DNA of 64,000 bases from Phyto melanocephala (lineage: Eukaryota; Arthropoda; Insecta; Diptera; Rhinophoridae), in NCBI GenBank assembly GCA_941918925.1, contig OW799236.1:120725062-120789061 (forward strand), read 5' to 3'. Both the position numbers and the translations under genes were made by a program. The notes under the pieces are model-generated. The model did no database searches. It saw only the letters and a list, made by a program, of their open reading frames with translations, and was not told where the DNA came from. Positions 12,421 to 24,857 of the stretch are shown here, piece by piece. Numbering within the stretch: position 1 is the first letter of the stretch; the number at the start of each line of letters is the position of its first letter.

Positions 12421-15250
12421 TCGGTATAAATCCCTAAAAAAAAATCGAGTTGGCATAATTCGTGCTTTAAACTTTATTTAAAACTGATAGCGAACAAAAA
12501 TGACGTGTAGAACGAGATCGTACATTAAAACAGATATTCGCTATTAAGAAATCATATACATCCTTTTATTACACTAAGAATAAACGTAACATTTAGCATT
12601 GTTCTTCAACTTTTTAAAGATGGCAACTTCACCAGTGTAACTCTACTAGTATTGCATTGCCTCTTCATGTTTTCAGATTAGAACTAAACTAAAAACTAAA
12701 AAATCTGACCAATTTTATGATATGAATATGTATGAATGTTTTCGAAATCAACGATTACTATTTCATTACTCAAACATGATCTAGAACCAGACTGAAGCTG
12801 TACTTCAAAGATCAAAATAAAGCCGAAACTTGAAGAACCTAAAAGTGAGCTACATTTTGGCAAAATCTAGTATTTATATCACAAAGTACTTAAGACATAC
12901 ACATAAAATATATTTAAAATTTATGTACTCACACTTATCTTTTATGCTTTATTTAACTCATCCTTCTTGTTCCTCTTATTTCTAACACTTTCAGCATAAC
13001 CGTAAAATACACAAAAATGCAATCAAACTTAGTAAACAAATTTCAACTTAACATTAATTATTATCTTTGTCAACGATGAAATCATCGTCATCAATTCAAA
13101 ACTTCGATTTTGTTTATCAAGGTACAATCACATTAGCAGCAAACAAATGTGTACAGACATTCTTCTCTTAATCAATATTTGTTATTCCCTTATATTTTCC
13201 CATACGTCGGATTATAAAAAAAATTTGACGACTGTATGTGTGTTTCCATTTAAATCCAATGTCAGGAATTGAGTAGAGTAACGTTATTTATTGAAAATGT
13301 GTCATTATCAATTTGATAAAACAGCATGAAATGGTGAAATTATAAACCCAATGGCAGAAGTATATTAAAAATTTGTTACTAAAGATATAAAAAAAGAATA
13401 TGCTGCACAAAATCTGGATTTATGCAAAAAGTTATAAAATCTAAAAAAAAGACAGAAATATTTATATATAAAATTTTAAGTTGAAGGCATTTAATTTATT
13501 ATCAAATCCTTGTAAATGTGACAGGATACTTCAGTAACTTTAGCGGATTAAATTATTTCTTGCATTATTTCTTGTTTTAAATAATATTGCTCGTAGAACA
13601 CCTATACACATAAAAAACTTTTACATTTTTCATATTTGTCTTGGTTGAAATACATAAAAACTTCTTTAAAATAATGATATACTTCGGACGCTATACCACC
13701 AACATCTGCAAGATAATTAGTTGAAGGTACTTAAAGAAATATGTTGTTCAGTAAGACCAAGTTATTATAATTTTTTTACTGGAAGCTGACGTGCATATTT
13801 TGTACTGGCCATTCTTTATATGGTAATGTAGATTATACACGTATTAATATTTATCCTATGTACGAGTACATATATGCTTTAAATAAATATGAAAAAGTAC
13901 GGAGCTAAACGTAGAAGAATAGATCAAAAAGGTTTTTAAAACAATCAAAACTTATAATTCTAGATACATAAAACGCTTAATTGATCAAGTTTTTCACAAC
14001 TATTTTACTAAACTGTAACGATCAGTTGTTTTGTGTGTAGTAAGTGATCGGTTAAAAAGATTTAATGGGTAAGAAATAAAAGCTAGTCTTTAATCGTCAG
14101 ATGATTTTTTTTTCTGCACCAATTTTAAACTTCAGCTTAACAAATTTCACAAATGAAATTCCGATTACTTAAAATGTCAAACTTCGTATATATGTAACTA
14201 TTTTACATATTTTGTCATTTTATTTTCCCGCCATCAATATGATGATGACACACAATTTTCAGTATTAATGACAGCGCTACATTTCAAAATTTAACAAGTC
14301 TCAATTATGAATGCAACGAATTGTAAGAAACACTATTTTTAAAAACTTAATAACAATAAAATTTTCGTTTTCCTGAAGGCGCTTGAAAAAACACAAACAA
14401 ACTGAATCGTTATTTAAATAATTAATTACAAAAAAGTAATGATGTTAAATACACATTTAAACTCACATAGTTTCCATTCGGTTAGAATTATATCCTCCTA
14501 GAAATCTAATCAATATTATATCCATCTATTTTAAAATACTTCTATGCCTGTACTTTTCATTAAACATAACTCCAACTTCATGTTCTTTATGTAACCAACA
14601 CTAATGTAATTCTGTTTTATTTGTGTCATTTATTCTTAAGTGACATATTTATAAACCGCATTTTATTTACTTCTTGTCACATGCCTTGTTATTTGTAGGG
14701 ATATTTTGTTGCACTACAACTACAAAAAATGTTACAAATATTAAAATCAGCAATATCAGTTTGATGTATGTAAATAAACTGTTGACAGTTTTAAAGGATT
14801 CCGTTAAATGATGTATGGTAGTTGAAAAAATCAAAAACAACAACAACAAAAAAACTGAATTATTTTATATGCAGAAAATTGTTTTCACATCATTTAAGTT
14901 GGTTAGGATATTCAAAATTGTGTTCTGATTGAAATTGATTTTATTAATATAAAATATGTTTATAAAATCTCCTTGATATGTTTGTGGTAAATTATGAGAG
15001 AGTATGATTGATACTGGTATTAATATTGCTCATACGTACTGATATTTTTATTCAAAAATTTCAATGCAAAATTGTTTAAATAAGTATTTTTGTTAATTTG
15101 TGTGGACAATTCTGAAGGGGAAGAAATAAAAATTAAATAAATTTTAATTTTTATTTATTTGTTTACTAAGGCGGCAGCATTACTAAGAACAATAAATTCG
15201 TCTTACGAATTTAGCGGGGAATAACACCTGCCAATAGATATTATTTTGTG
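12421..15250. other. AT-rich DNA, no gene seen
   Basis: Long A/T-rich stretch without recognisable coding sequence, RNA gene or terminal repeats. Confidence 0.5.
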
Positions 15251-15258
15251 CTTAGTAG
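15251..15258. repeat. hAT target-site duplication, left copy
   Basis: CTTAGTAG, repeated exactly at 16271-16278 on the other side of the hAT element. Confidence 0.9.
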
Positions 15259-16270
15259 TAGGGTGAACGATTATTCGACTTTTTTAACAAACCGGTTTTC
15301 AAATAGTTTGAAATTTAGAATTAAACAAAAATCGGTTGCTATTTTGAAAATTGAGAAAAAACCGGTTCGAATATATAAAATATCATATTTAAAGAAAAAA
15401 TTAAAAAAATATTGTAAAAAAAGATTATAATAAAAATTATATCTAAATATGAAATTTTAACAGTTTTTATACGTTTGGCTACACAATTACGCAATAAGTG
15501 ACATAAAGGCAGTTGACTAATTTGGTATTAATTAGTTGAATTTAAGGACAAAACGTACTCTAGTAAAAAAAATAAATACATAAATAAATAAGACTTCTTA
15601 TAAGGCTACTATAAATTTTTGTATCTCCCTCTGACATGCTTTTAATGTTAAATATATCTTTTAAACTAATATGAACTAATGTATTTTGCTGGAAATGATT
15701 TCTCTAATTTGAAATACATTTTAAAGGCTACGGAGAAAATCTTTAAAATTTCATTTTAAAGATTCTTTCTTATACCCCTGCCAGATAAAAATATAGGCAT
15801 AAACTAGTTTGTTTGATGGTTTAATTAAAATTTAAGTTGACAGACCCTCAATGCCATTAATTAAAATTAGGATCTGGAAGGAGAGATTATTGGTTTTTCT
15901 TTATTGTAACTACACTTTTTAGCTAAAAGAGATCGATCAGCTAAGTTTATGCTTCAATTACCTTTAACTTTTAACGTTACGTTTATATCCTATACAAAAA
16001 CTAATATTTAAGCTCAGGTATTTTTTTTATTTTACATTTGTTTTTTTAAGCAACAAATAAATTTCTTACAATAATATGGAAGAATATTTAATAGTTTTTA
16101 TTTTCTGATTTTTAAAAAATGTTCGCATACTAATAATACTATGGTACGATTGGTTACAAAATTATTAAAATAAACTTAAAAAAATAAAAAACCGGTTTTT
16201 TCGGATGAAAAGCTGAAAGAGGAAAAAAACCGGATTTTCCACCGGTTGTAAAACCGAGTCGATCACCCTA
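15259..16270. mobile_element. Non-autonomous hAT element with 8-bp target duplication
   Basis: The element starts TAGGGTGAACGA and ends TCGATCACCCTA, which are inverted repeats with one mismatch. It is flanked on both sides by the exact 8-bp duplication CTTAGTAG (15251-15258 and 16271-16278), the diagnostic size for the hAT superfamily. Both subterminal regions carry repeated ACCGGTTTT-type motifs in both orientations, probably transposase-binding sites. The 1012-bp interior encodes no transposase, so it depends on a helper element elsewhere. The short open frame crossing the left end (15248-15430) is not a gene. Confidence 0.92.
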
Positions 16271-16379
16271 CTTAGTAGCCAATTGAGAAGTAAAACCCGC
16301 TATCGACGAACGAAAATAATGTTGTAACAGTCGTTCAACTTATCCGTTTAACTTTATGGAGTTGTGACGCCTTAATGTA

Positions 16380-16530
16380 GAAATAAAGAAAATAATATAA
16401 TAAGAATAGAAATATTTAGAAAAGAAAACAAAGAGAGCAGACCAGTCCAAAGTCTCTGGTGGGAATCGAACCCGCAACCCCCTAACTATCAGACCAGCAC
16501 ACTACTGACTAGTCCACTGATGTACCCTTA
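16380..16530 (-). repeat. tRNA-derived SINE-like unit
   Basis: On the minus strand, a head region near 16528-16440 has a perfect RNA polymerase III B box (GGTTCGATTCC, complement of 16462-16472) and an A-box-like TACATCAGTGG (complement of 16514-16524) about 40 bp upstream, spaced as in a tRNA. The arms do not fold into a convincing full tRNA, so it is not called as a functional tRNA gene. Downstream on the minus strand it becomes T/A-rich, as a SINE tail would. The 3' boundary is uncertain. Confidence 0.6.
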
Positions 16531-16792
16531 GAGTTAAGACATGAATAATTAAAATGTGAAACGCATCACTGTTGTTAGTGTTTGAGTGAAAAATTCTCGG
16601 TATATCGCCCTTAACGTGTTGAAAATGGATTCAGAATTAAAACGAATCATAAACTGAATCAGCTTTACGTTGACATTGATGCACTCAAGCGTATCAAGAT
16701 ACAATGATTACGTTGACTTGGAAATGAGGTCGTCATTAAAACAGCTTGTTGAATTTTCTAAATACTTCTTCTTCTTCTTCTTCTTGTCTTAA

Positions 16793-17041
16793 TTGGATGA
16801 ATTTGAAACCAATGGTGTCTATTCTCAAGAGTATGGCCGTAAATCCACACAGCTTACGCCTCATTTGACATTTTTCACAACTTGTTCAGAAGGCGTGGTA
16901 ATCTCTTATGTATATTACAAAAACTGGCTACCCAAAACGTGTGATTTGATTTTGTTTGACTTTTTCTTGTATGATTTTCTAACGTCGCACATTAATGAGA
17001 ATAAACCACAAGCTGAAATTTCCTTCAAAGCCAACGGGTAA
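16793..17041 (+). pseudogene. Tc1/mariner transposase fragment
   Basis: An 82-codon open stretch contains NWLPKTCDLILFDFFLYDFL followed by NENKPQAEISFKAN. This matches the third catalytic block and following region of insect Tc1/mariner transposases (WPPRSCDLTPLDFFLWGYL, then NKPQTI). The conserved Thr-Pro before the catalytic Asp is changed. The upstream part is not clearly alignable and a (CTT)n microsatellite lies just before it (about 16765-16787). It is a short dead fragment. Confidence 0.7.
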
Positions 17042-19379
17042 TAATTACGTAAATAATACGACAGGGTGATAAAAAATACATTTAAATAAAGAACCGATGT
17101 GTCTTTTAAAATACGCACAAATAAAATATGTCAATGGTATATCACTCATACTTTGCTTTAGTTTTTAAAATATAAGAAGTACTTAGTGGAAACCCCTTTC
17201 ATTTTTGTATCTTAATAAGTCGCTTTGAGTGAAAGTCATTATCAAACTATAAATACAAACTCCATACAAATCATAAATATTTTAAATACTTAAAGAAATT
17301 AAATAATAGATAATTGTGTTAGAACTCATAAAATATTTATTTTATACGCTTAATGTATCGTTAAATGCCATACGATTGATTTTTGCCCAGCCCAATAAAA
17401 ATCTAACAAGCTATATCGATAGATACTGGCCAACCTTAACATAAAACTTTGTAAAAATTTTGTTAAACATGAAAATTCAAGTTAAATTAATGACCTTAAA
17501 AGACTAAAAGAAATATATGAGCGATTAAAACCCAGTAAGAAAGTATTTATTTTCTCATATTTCTTTAAAAAAAAACCAGCTATAGAAAAAAACTATTATT
17601 TCCTTTAAGTAATAAATATCTTTGTTTAAGAATAGGAGCCAGAAAACCCACAGCACCTGCTTTCAATTCTACCAAACAGAACAGCAAATAGTAACAAGTA
17701 TAAGTATGTGTGTACCCATGTACGTATGTACACAAACCATTAATATTTTCTTTGTTTTTATAAAAAAATTTTAATTTACCCTCCACCTTAGCCATCGTTC
17801 AAATGTGTTGCCAACCACAACATAAATAAGCTTAATACCACGAGCCAACAACGAGGTTTGCTTTTGCGTTGTACCCTACCGCCATTATAAAGATCCGTAT
17901 ATTCTACAACTATTGCTACTACTTTGTTATGTTTTTATCCGAGATATTTTTCTTGCTTTTATTATACCAACCACAAAATTAACATAAAATGTAATAAAAT
18001 GACATAAAACCATCAACATCATTATTGTAACTACTCACTCGCAGTCACCAACATCAGCGTGTAAACGCTAAATGAATAACGTACGGAAAACGAAAAGCTT
18101 AATTTACAAAAACAAGCAAAAAGAAGAAAAGATGAGAAGGACCATGAACACAAACATTTAGCTTCTAAAGTTTCCAGGATTAATGCAGAGAGGATAAAAA
18201 AATGAATGAGTTTATATGCTGGTGAACAGGCGCAAGGCGTTTAATATTTGTGGTTTTATTAACGCCATATTAGTAGTAGAACTTGTCCTTTAAAAACATA
18301 TGCTTATGTCCGAAGATTAATAGAATAATTTTGCTTATTTGTTTCTAAATAAATAGTCATAAATGTGTCCCCAAAAATTAACATGGTAAAATAGAAAAGG
18401 ATTTAAGGAGAGACAAAAATTTCTTAGGGCTTCGATTTTTTTCTTATTTTTTAAATATTAAACCTCATAAAGAAAATGGTTTTTTCTTAAATATTTTTTA
18501 TACATTAAAAACCAAAGCCGCATTTTTCATAAACAAATTCCTTTTATGTTACACAAACAAAATACATCTTATTCAATTTAAATACAATCCTGTCATACAA
18601 TATGTTTTCTTCTATAGATTACGGCAGACTGTTTGCCTGCTTTACTGATAGTCTTTTAAGTTCGTCATAAGCAAACAACCTTACAAACATATTAATGAAA
18701 CTCACTTTAGTCCCTCATGTCTCATCTAAATGTTTTCGGTCGCTGACAAAAGGCATGCGATAAACTTTATACATGCAAACGGCTTAACAATATGCAATGA
18801 CTCTTTGTTAACTGTAAATTCAAGAATAATAAAATACTTGCACAGTGTACATACACATAAATACACACCTTCACAAATACATTTATAAACATACGATACT
18901 GTGACTGTTTGTGTATATGACGTACGGAAACGTTTAAAGGTGGTTCAAATGCTAAATATGTCTCACCAACATTGTGATAATCATCACCATGACGAGTAGC
19001 TTCATATATTCTGTAAGTTTTGTTATTATTAATTAGACTAAAATTCATAAACTCTTCTATGGCAGCGAAACTATCAGTCTATTTAAACAAGTAACAATGG
19101 AATGTTATTACAGTTGGCAGCCTAGGAAAGTATTTTTAAGCTTTTTTTCTTTAATTCCAGATAAGAATTATTAAATTATGGTAGTTGGGATGGATGGTGT
19201 TTAAAAATTAACTGTGACGAATATCTATCATCTGCCGTTATTTTGTGTATGTTCAGAAACGGGAAAATGTACTAAAGAGCCAAAGGGGTAGACAATTGAA
19301 AATGTGCTCACTATTGAAGTTTTTGTTTCAAAAATATTTAAAAAGAATATCCTCTCATTTAAACTTATAATATTAATAA
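17042..19379. other. AT-rich DNA, no gene seen
   Basis: No coding region, RNA gene or repeat structure recognised. Small open frames on the minus strand near 17.6 kb and 18.8 kb look like chance. Confidence 0.5.
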
Positions 19380-19525
19380 AAACAAGTAAGAGCACTATAT
19401 TCGGCTGTGCCGAATCTTTTATACCCACCACCAATTTTGTGTACATTTAAAGCACAATATTTATTATTTTGTTAATCGCTATGGAATAATCTTTTTTCAA
19501 TAAAATATGTATCACTTTCTTTGTA

Positions 19526-20136
19526 GAGGGTGGTTAAATTTTAAGGGCCCATGTTGAAGGTGAACTACAGCTAGTTTTTAAATTTGTTTTCTGCATTTCA
19601 CTTGACATTTCTCAATCTCAAACTTACTCAATTTGATCCGTGGAAAGATACGCAAATCAGCAACGCTTTAAAGTTATTCAGGTTTTTTATAAAAATGGGC
19701 GTTTAAATCAAAATGCATTTTGTGCACTTCGTAATTCTTTTGATCAACATAATCGTTCAAATTCATCCACAATCGGGAGAATTGTAAAAAATATTTAAAT
19801 TTCTGCAAAACAGGTCTGTATAAAATGTTAGCAAATCTGTGAATGCCTTCTTAGTTCGTTGAATTGGAACCACTGCTGGTTTTTGCGATAGTGTGGCAAA
19901 AGAGCAGTCAACCTCGCCTCATCATCATGCCCAATAATTGAGAATCAACATTGTCATTGAAATTTTGGGCCATCAGATAGTGGAGTGGCGCCAAGGATGG
20001 GGGGAGGGCATTTGGCCGATATTTTGTTAAATACATAATTGAACCATACAAATATTATAATTACAAAAAGAAATAATAATAATATCCTAAATAATTTATG
20101 TTTTATTTAAATTCAACATAAAATTTAACCACCCTT
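19526..20136 (+). mobile_element. Deleted Tc1/mariner element nested in the DINE-1-like element
   Basis: Inverted termini GAGGGTGGTTAAATTTTA (left) and TAAAATTTAACCACCCTT (right) are flanked by TA on both sides (19524-19525 and 20137-20138), the standard mariner target duplication. Just inside the left end, from about 19642, the plus strand encodes a helix-turn-helix-like N-terminus (ERYANQQRFKVIQVFYKNG, then NRSNSSTIGRIVKN), which ends in a stop. The catalytic domain is missing, so this is an internally deleted, non-autonomous copy. It interrupts the host element between its left end and its tandem array. Confidence 0.85.
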
Positions 20137-20489
20137 TATAACTTCGAATGCAACTAAAATGCTTTTGTAAGTGTAGTCTTTCAATGAAAATGGGCGTTAA
20201 AGTAGGCATGTCAATAAAGTTTCTGCTAATAAATACAACTAAGATATTTCAATATAGTCCTTTATTTTCCCAAAAACTTTATTAATAGAGAAATTACATG
20301 AATTTAAGATAAACCGTTATATGGGACGTAGGCGTTAAAGAGCACGTGTCACCTAAAATGGATATTTCGATGTGTTACAAACGGAATGACAAAATGGATA
20401 TACCCCCACCATTTTTTTGAAGGCGGGTAAAAAAAACAAAACAACAAAAGCAAACAAATTACATTGAATAGAAGGATATACGTAGCAAA

Positions 20490-21596
20490 TTTGATCATCA
20501 TACCTCTAATTTTGGCGGTTGTATGAGCTTTTAAATTTCATTAACGGTATATAACGTAAAAAGTGGGCGTTATAGTAGGCGTGTCAAAGTTTTTTTTGCG
20601 AATGAGTACAACTTAGGTGTTTCAATATAGCCCTTTATTATTCCAAAATCTTTATTAATAGAGAAATTATATGAATTTTAGGTAAAACTTTATATGGGAG
20701 GTGGGCGTAAAAGTGGGCGTGGCACCTTAATTTTCTGGCACAGTAATGACATTGCCTAGGGGGATAGACGTAGTAAATTTTATCATCATACTTTTAATTT
20801 AAGCGGTTTTATGAGCTTTTAAATTTCATTAACGGTAGATAACGTGAAAAGTGGGCGTTATAGTAGGCTTGTCAAAGGTGTTTTTGCGAATGAGTACAAC
20901 TTAGGTGTTTCAATATAGCCCTTTATTATTCCAAAATCTTTATTAATAGAGAAATTATATGAATTTTAGGTAAAACGTTATATGGGGAGTGGGCGTAAAA
21001 GTGGGCGTGGCACCTTAATTTTCTGGCACAGTATTGACATTGCCTAGTGGGATATACGTAGCAAATTTTATCATCAAACCTCTAATTTTGGCGGATTAAT
21101 GAGCTTTTAAATTTCATTAACGGTAGATAACGTGAAAAGTGGGCGTTATAGTAGGCGTGTCAAAGTTACTTTTGCAAATGAGTACAACTTAGGTGTTTCA
21201 ACATAGCCCTTTAATATTCCAAAATCTTTATTAATAGAGAAATTATATGAATTTTAGGTAAAACTTTATATGGGAGGTGGGCGTAAAAGTGGGCGTGGCA
21301 CCTTAATTTTCTGGCGCAGTAATGACATTGCCTAGGGGGATATACTTAGCAAATTTGATCATCATACCTCTAATTTTGGCGATTTTATGAGCTTTTAAAT
21401 TTAATTAACGGTAGATAACGTGAAAAGTGGGCGTTATAGTAGGCGTGTCAAAGTTATTTTTGCGAATGAGTACAACTTAGGTGTTTCAATATAGCCCTTT
21501 ATTATTCCAAAATCTTTATTAATAGAGAAATTATATGAATTTTAGGTAAAACGTTATATGGGAGGTGGGCGTAAAAGTGGGCGTGGCACATTGATT
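20490..21596. repeat. 288-bp tandem repeat array, about 3.8 units
   Basis: The phrase GAGCTTTTAAATTT recurs at 20525, 20813, 21101 and 21389, a constant spacing of exactly 288 bp. Each unit contains two GTGGGCG-type blocks and 'tttattaatagagaaatta'. The last unit is cut after about 237 bp, where it enters unique element sequence. A more divergent unit lies just left at about 20150-20360. DINE-1 elements of flies are known to carry internal tandem repeats, which fits the host element. Confidence 0.92.
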
Positions 21597-22043
21597 TTCC
21601 GTGAAAAAAAAGCGTCTCACCAAAAAGCAAAGTGTGCAAAATTTCAGAGTCGTACATCCAATTTTGTTGCTTTTATGACGTTTTTGTTTTTAAATATACC
21701 GAAAAATACACTGTGCGGTATAAATTTTCGTACATTTTGATCGATAACTCCTCTCCTAATGCTTAGATTTAGATAATTTTTAGGGAAAAATATTGTTTTT
21801 ACTCAGGAAATATATATTCGAAGTTTCATGAGTCTACGTTAATGCGTTTGGACACAATTCCATTTTATTCGATGTTCGAAGGACACGGTTTTTTCGACCT
21901 ACTCTTGCTTTTCGAGCTATAACTCTCTTCCTAATATTCCGATTTAGCCCATTTTCAATGCCAAACAAACCTTGTCTATAAGAAAGATTCTGGCAAAATT
22001 TGAGCCCCCTAGCTTTTTCGGTGCGACCTCTATCGTGCTTTCA

Positions 22044-22113
22044 ACAGACGGACAGACGGACAGACGGACAGACGGACAGACGGACAGACGGACAGACGGA
22101 CAGACGGACGGAC
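22044..22113. repeat. CAGACGGA microsatellite
   Basis: About eight and a half units of an 8-bp CAGACGGA repeat (GTCCGTCT on the other strand). It adjoins the mini-me core, the arrangement expected of these fly elements. Confidence 0.95.
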
Positions 22114-22250
22114 ATAGCTAGATCGTCATCAAATCAAACCCTGATTCAGAATATATATACTTTATGGGGTCTAAAATGGATATTTCGATGTGTTACAAAC
22201 GGAATGACAAAATGAATATACCCCCACCATTTTTTTGGTGGCGGGTATAA

Positions 22251-22825
22251 AAACCGCGTCTGTTAATAACATATTATTACGTTTATACCTTTATTAAGTG
22301 TTGCTTACTTCTGTCTGGATAATCTAGGACTCTTTGATAGCAAACAATGATCAGCATTCTTGATATTAACCTTTAAAAAGTTATATTTATTTAAACACTT
22401 AAATGTTATAATTGTTTATTTAATATTTCCTGATTACCTTAATCAGCATGTTAGTCACTTATGTAAGCCTTAGGTACAACTACTACTTATTGCTAAAGTT
22501 TCCTTAATTAGCTTGTACTGGGATACCGTATCGAGAATTTTGTTAAACAATGTAAGTTCTAGAAATAGTAATTTTTAAAACATTCTGAATGTTTGCTATG
22601 AAGTATAATTTATTAATAATTTCAATGCTGTCAAAGTTGTAAATTTAAATTATGCAAAAGTAAAATACACACATATAAACTGGAATTGAGGTGGAAATTT
22701 AATCAATGTTTGAAAAACTAATAAAACTAATAAAAATCGAAAACTACTAATCTTGTAGCAATATTTTTGAAAAATTTAGATGGCAAGGTATACAATTACT
22801 CAACTACGTAGAGTATAGAACACTT
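22251..22825. other. AT-rich spacer, no gene seen
   Basis: Unannotated sequence between the DINE-1-like element and the non-LTR retrotransposon tail. Nothing recognised. Confidence 0.5.
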
Positions 22826-23838
22826 GGTTGGTTGGTTGGTTATCGTGGTAGTTCGCTGCACGCCAACAGTCAAGTAGAGTCTGTATGACTCCGTTTTGAC
22901 AAGACCACATCACTCGTCAGCTTCTAGTGTATCTCAGAATAAAATCCAAGAGTAAGAGTACTAGATCCACCCCGTGGCCCTGAGATAACTCAGTAGATAA
23001 TTCAGTCCAACTTCAGATATCGCAGAGAGGCCATCTAGTATATGTTCGCCCAGAAATCTGTGTCTCTTAGCCGCCAGTGCAGGACATTCGCAGAGAAAGT
23101 GGAAAACCGATTCCTCCTTCTCTCTATCCAGACAACTGCGACAATGGTCGTTCGATGGGAGTCCGAGCCGACTTGCATGTTTGCCTAACATCCAGTGACC
23201 CGTCAATACCCCCAGCAACCTCGATATGTCCCTCCGACTCCGACTGGTAAGTTGCAATGTTCGTCGTGCATCAAAAGAGGGCCACGTAAGCCGTGCCACC
23301 TTACACGTGCTCAGCCCACGCCACCTGTTATCAGCCTTCCGGAGAAAGTGTCTGGAGATTCTGCTCTTAATAGTCCCCAACGGGATTGCAACTGCAATTG
23401 CATTAGAGATATCCGGAGCAGATCCTCCCCTGGCTAGCTCATCAGCACGCTCGTTACCATAGTGGCCCTTATGCGAAGGAATCCAAACTAGAGTAACGTC
23501 AGCCCGCTGACCAAGCCTTGACAGTTCCTTTCTACATTGGCCAACTAATTTAGACGTAATAATGTATGACCTGAGTGACAAGAGTGCCGCCTGACTGTCG
23601 ACAAATATTCCAATGCTCCCGTGGATATTCCCGTCATTCAGTATCCTACATGCTTCCCTGATAGCGAGTACTTCCGCCTGAAAAACGCTGCAATCATCCG
23701 GAAGACGGAAGGAGAGTTCAATCTCCGGTCCATCAGAGAAGACACCAGATCCAACACCACATTCCATCCTCGAACCGTCAGTATAGATCCTGGTGTCAAA
23801 ACTCCCCAAAAGGGAGTACTCATCGGATTATTTTTCAA
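22826..23838 (-). mobile_element. 5'-truncated non-LTR retrotransposon (I/LOA group) with RNase H
   Basis: A 282-codon open stretch (23809 down to 22961) encodes an RNase H domain at the end of a reverse transcriptase polyprotein. The catalytic residues are all present: D11 in YTDGS, E46 in FQAE, D71 in FVDSQ, H113 in IPSHKG and D123 in ERADELA. After it comes the C-terminal Cys/His cluster region (CRSCL, then VFHFLCECPAL), ending ATGWI. The open frame extends slightly upstream (SDEYSLLGSF) and stops near 23838, so the first codon is not a true start: the copy is 5' truncated. A 3' untranslated region ends in a (CCAA)n tail (TTGGTTGG on the plus strand near 22826-22842). Endonuclease and RT domains are absent. 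An RNase H plus this C-terminus is typical of I/LOA-like clades. The frame is intact, so the insertion is fairly young. Confidence 0.88.
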
Positions 23839-24857
23839 CTCGATTGTCTCAAAATATAAAAGATTTTGTTGAAATCTGATACGGTAACAATATTAGTAAA
23901 AAATATTTTTAAATTTTCCTTTCATGTATAGAATAAATATAAAATCTTTTAATATAGAAAACTTGTAAAAAAAAATTATTAAGTTTACACTGGATGACCT
24001 AAACTAAAACGAGATCATTACGTTAAATTTTAATGGATTATTTGAGATAATTTATTATCAAGGTCAATCTTGTGATTTGTATAAAATTAAATTGCAGCTG
24101 ATAGCACAAATAAAATTATCACCCAAAATTTTTTGTGTATCGATTCTAAAAGCAGCATTTGTCGCCAGCTAAATTTTTAGCTACAACGGCTACGAATTCT
24201 CCCCGCGATATTTTACTTTGCCGCGCCTTGGTGCATTGCTAGTACGGGGCATAAGATTATTTATAATACCTCGGGCTACTAAAGGCCATAACTTTGAAGA
24301 GCGAAATTTCCGCTTAGAGAATTTTCTGAAGTCTGAGCAGAGACTCGTCTGGTACCGTGATAATCAGTAAGCAATTAAAATAGTAACAAATCACCGCCAT
24401 TAGTGCACTATACATTTTGATACAAGTATATGTATATAAAGAGGGTTATTAATAAAATGTATTAAATAAATTACCACAAATAATCATTATTAATTCAGAT
24501 AGCTCGTGCAAGCCATTTATATTAGTAAACCTTTTTATAAAATATTTAGCTATAATTTCTACCCGGCTTTGCTCTTCGTACTCTAAAAGGTTTTTGAACA
24601 CTGCATTTATCAAATAGAATTTCTAAATGTACGCCCTCTACTGTAGACGGGCATTAGTATATTTGTGTATGTCAATATCAAGAACAATTTCTAGATTGAT
24701 ATTTGGTGAAATTTCTTTAGAGTGCATGGATTAAGCAAATGTTTCATGACTGATTTTCGATCTTGTATTGAACTTTGAGCGACCATTAATGTATCTGGCT
24801 GCTGCTGCCTTGTTATATGAAATTATACGGATAGCTTAATGACTGATGATTGCATAG
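23839..24857. other. No gene seen; small GC-richer patch
   Basis: Mostly A/T-rich. A patch at about 24160-24370 is noticeably richer in G/C and looks like decayed coding or repeat sequence, but I could not match it to any family in either strand. Confidence 0.45.

Larger units (their letters stand above)
19380..22250 (-). mobile_element. Large DINE-1/mini-me-like element with tandem array
   Basis: The left end reads AACAAGTAAGAGCACTATAT then TCGGCTGTGCCGAATC and TATACCCACC, the inverse of the right ends of copies A-C. The right end is a hairpin TATACCCCCACC, T-run, GGTGGCGGGTATA. Near the right end lie a CAGACGGA microsatellite (22044-22113) and, on the minus strand, the mini-me core (ACCCCATAAAGTATATATAT, then GATCTAGCTATGTCC). 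The interior has a 288-bp tandem array (20490-21596). A near-copy of the right terminus also occurs internally at about 20371-20432. A Tc1/mariner element is inserted at 19526-20136. No protein is encoded. Confidence 0.8.

Noticed and set aside
16439..16530. Functional tRNA gene on the minus strand
   Set aside because: The B box is perfect, but the acceptor and anticodon arms do not pair properly; a SINE-like unit is more likely.
22044..22113. CRISPR-like array at the CAGACGGA repeat
   Set aside because: It is a simple 8-bp microsatellite without spacers, within an insect-type mobile element.
23195..23462. Plus-strand frames opposite the RNase H domain
   Set aside because: They are antisense shadows of the retrotransposon coding frame.
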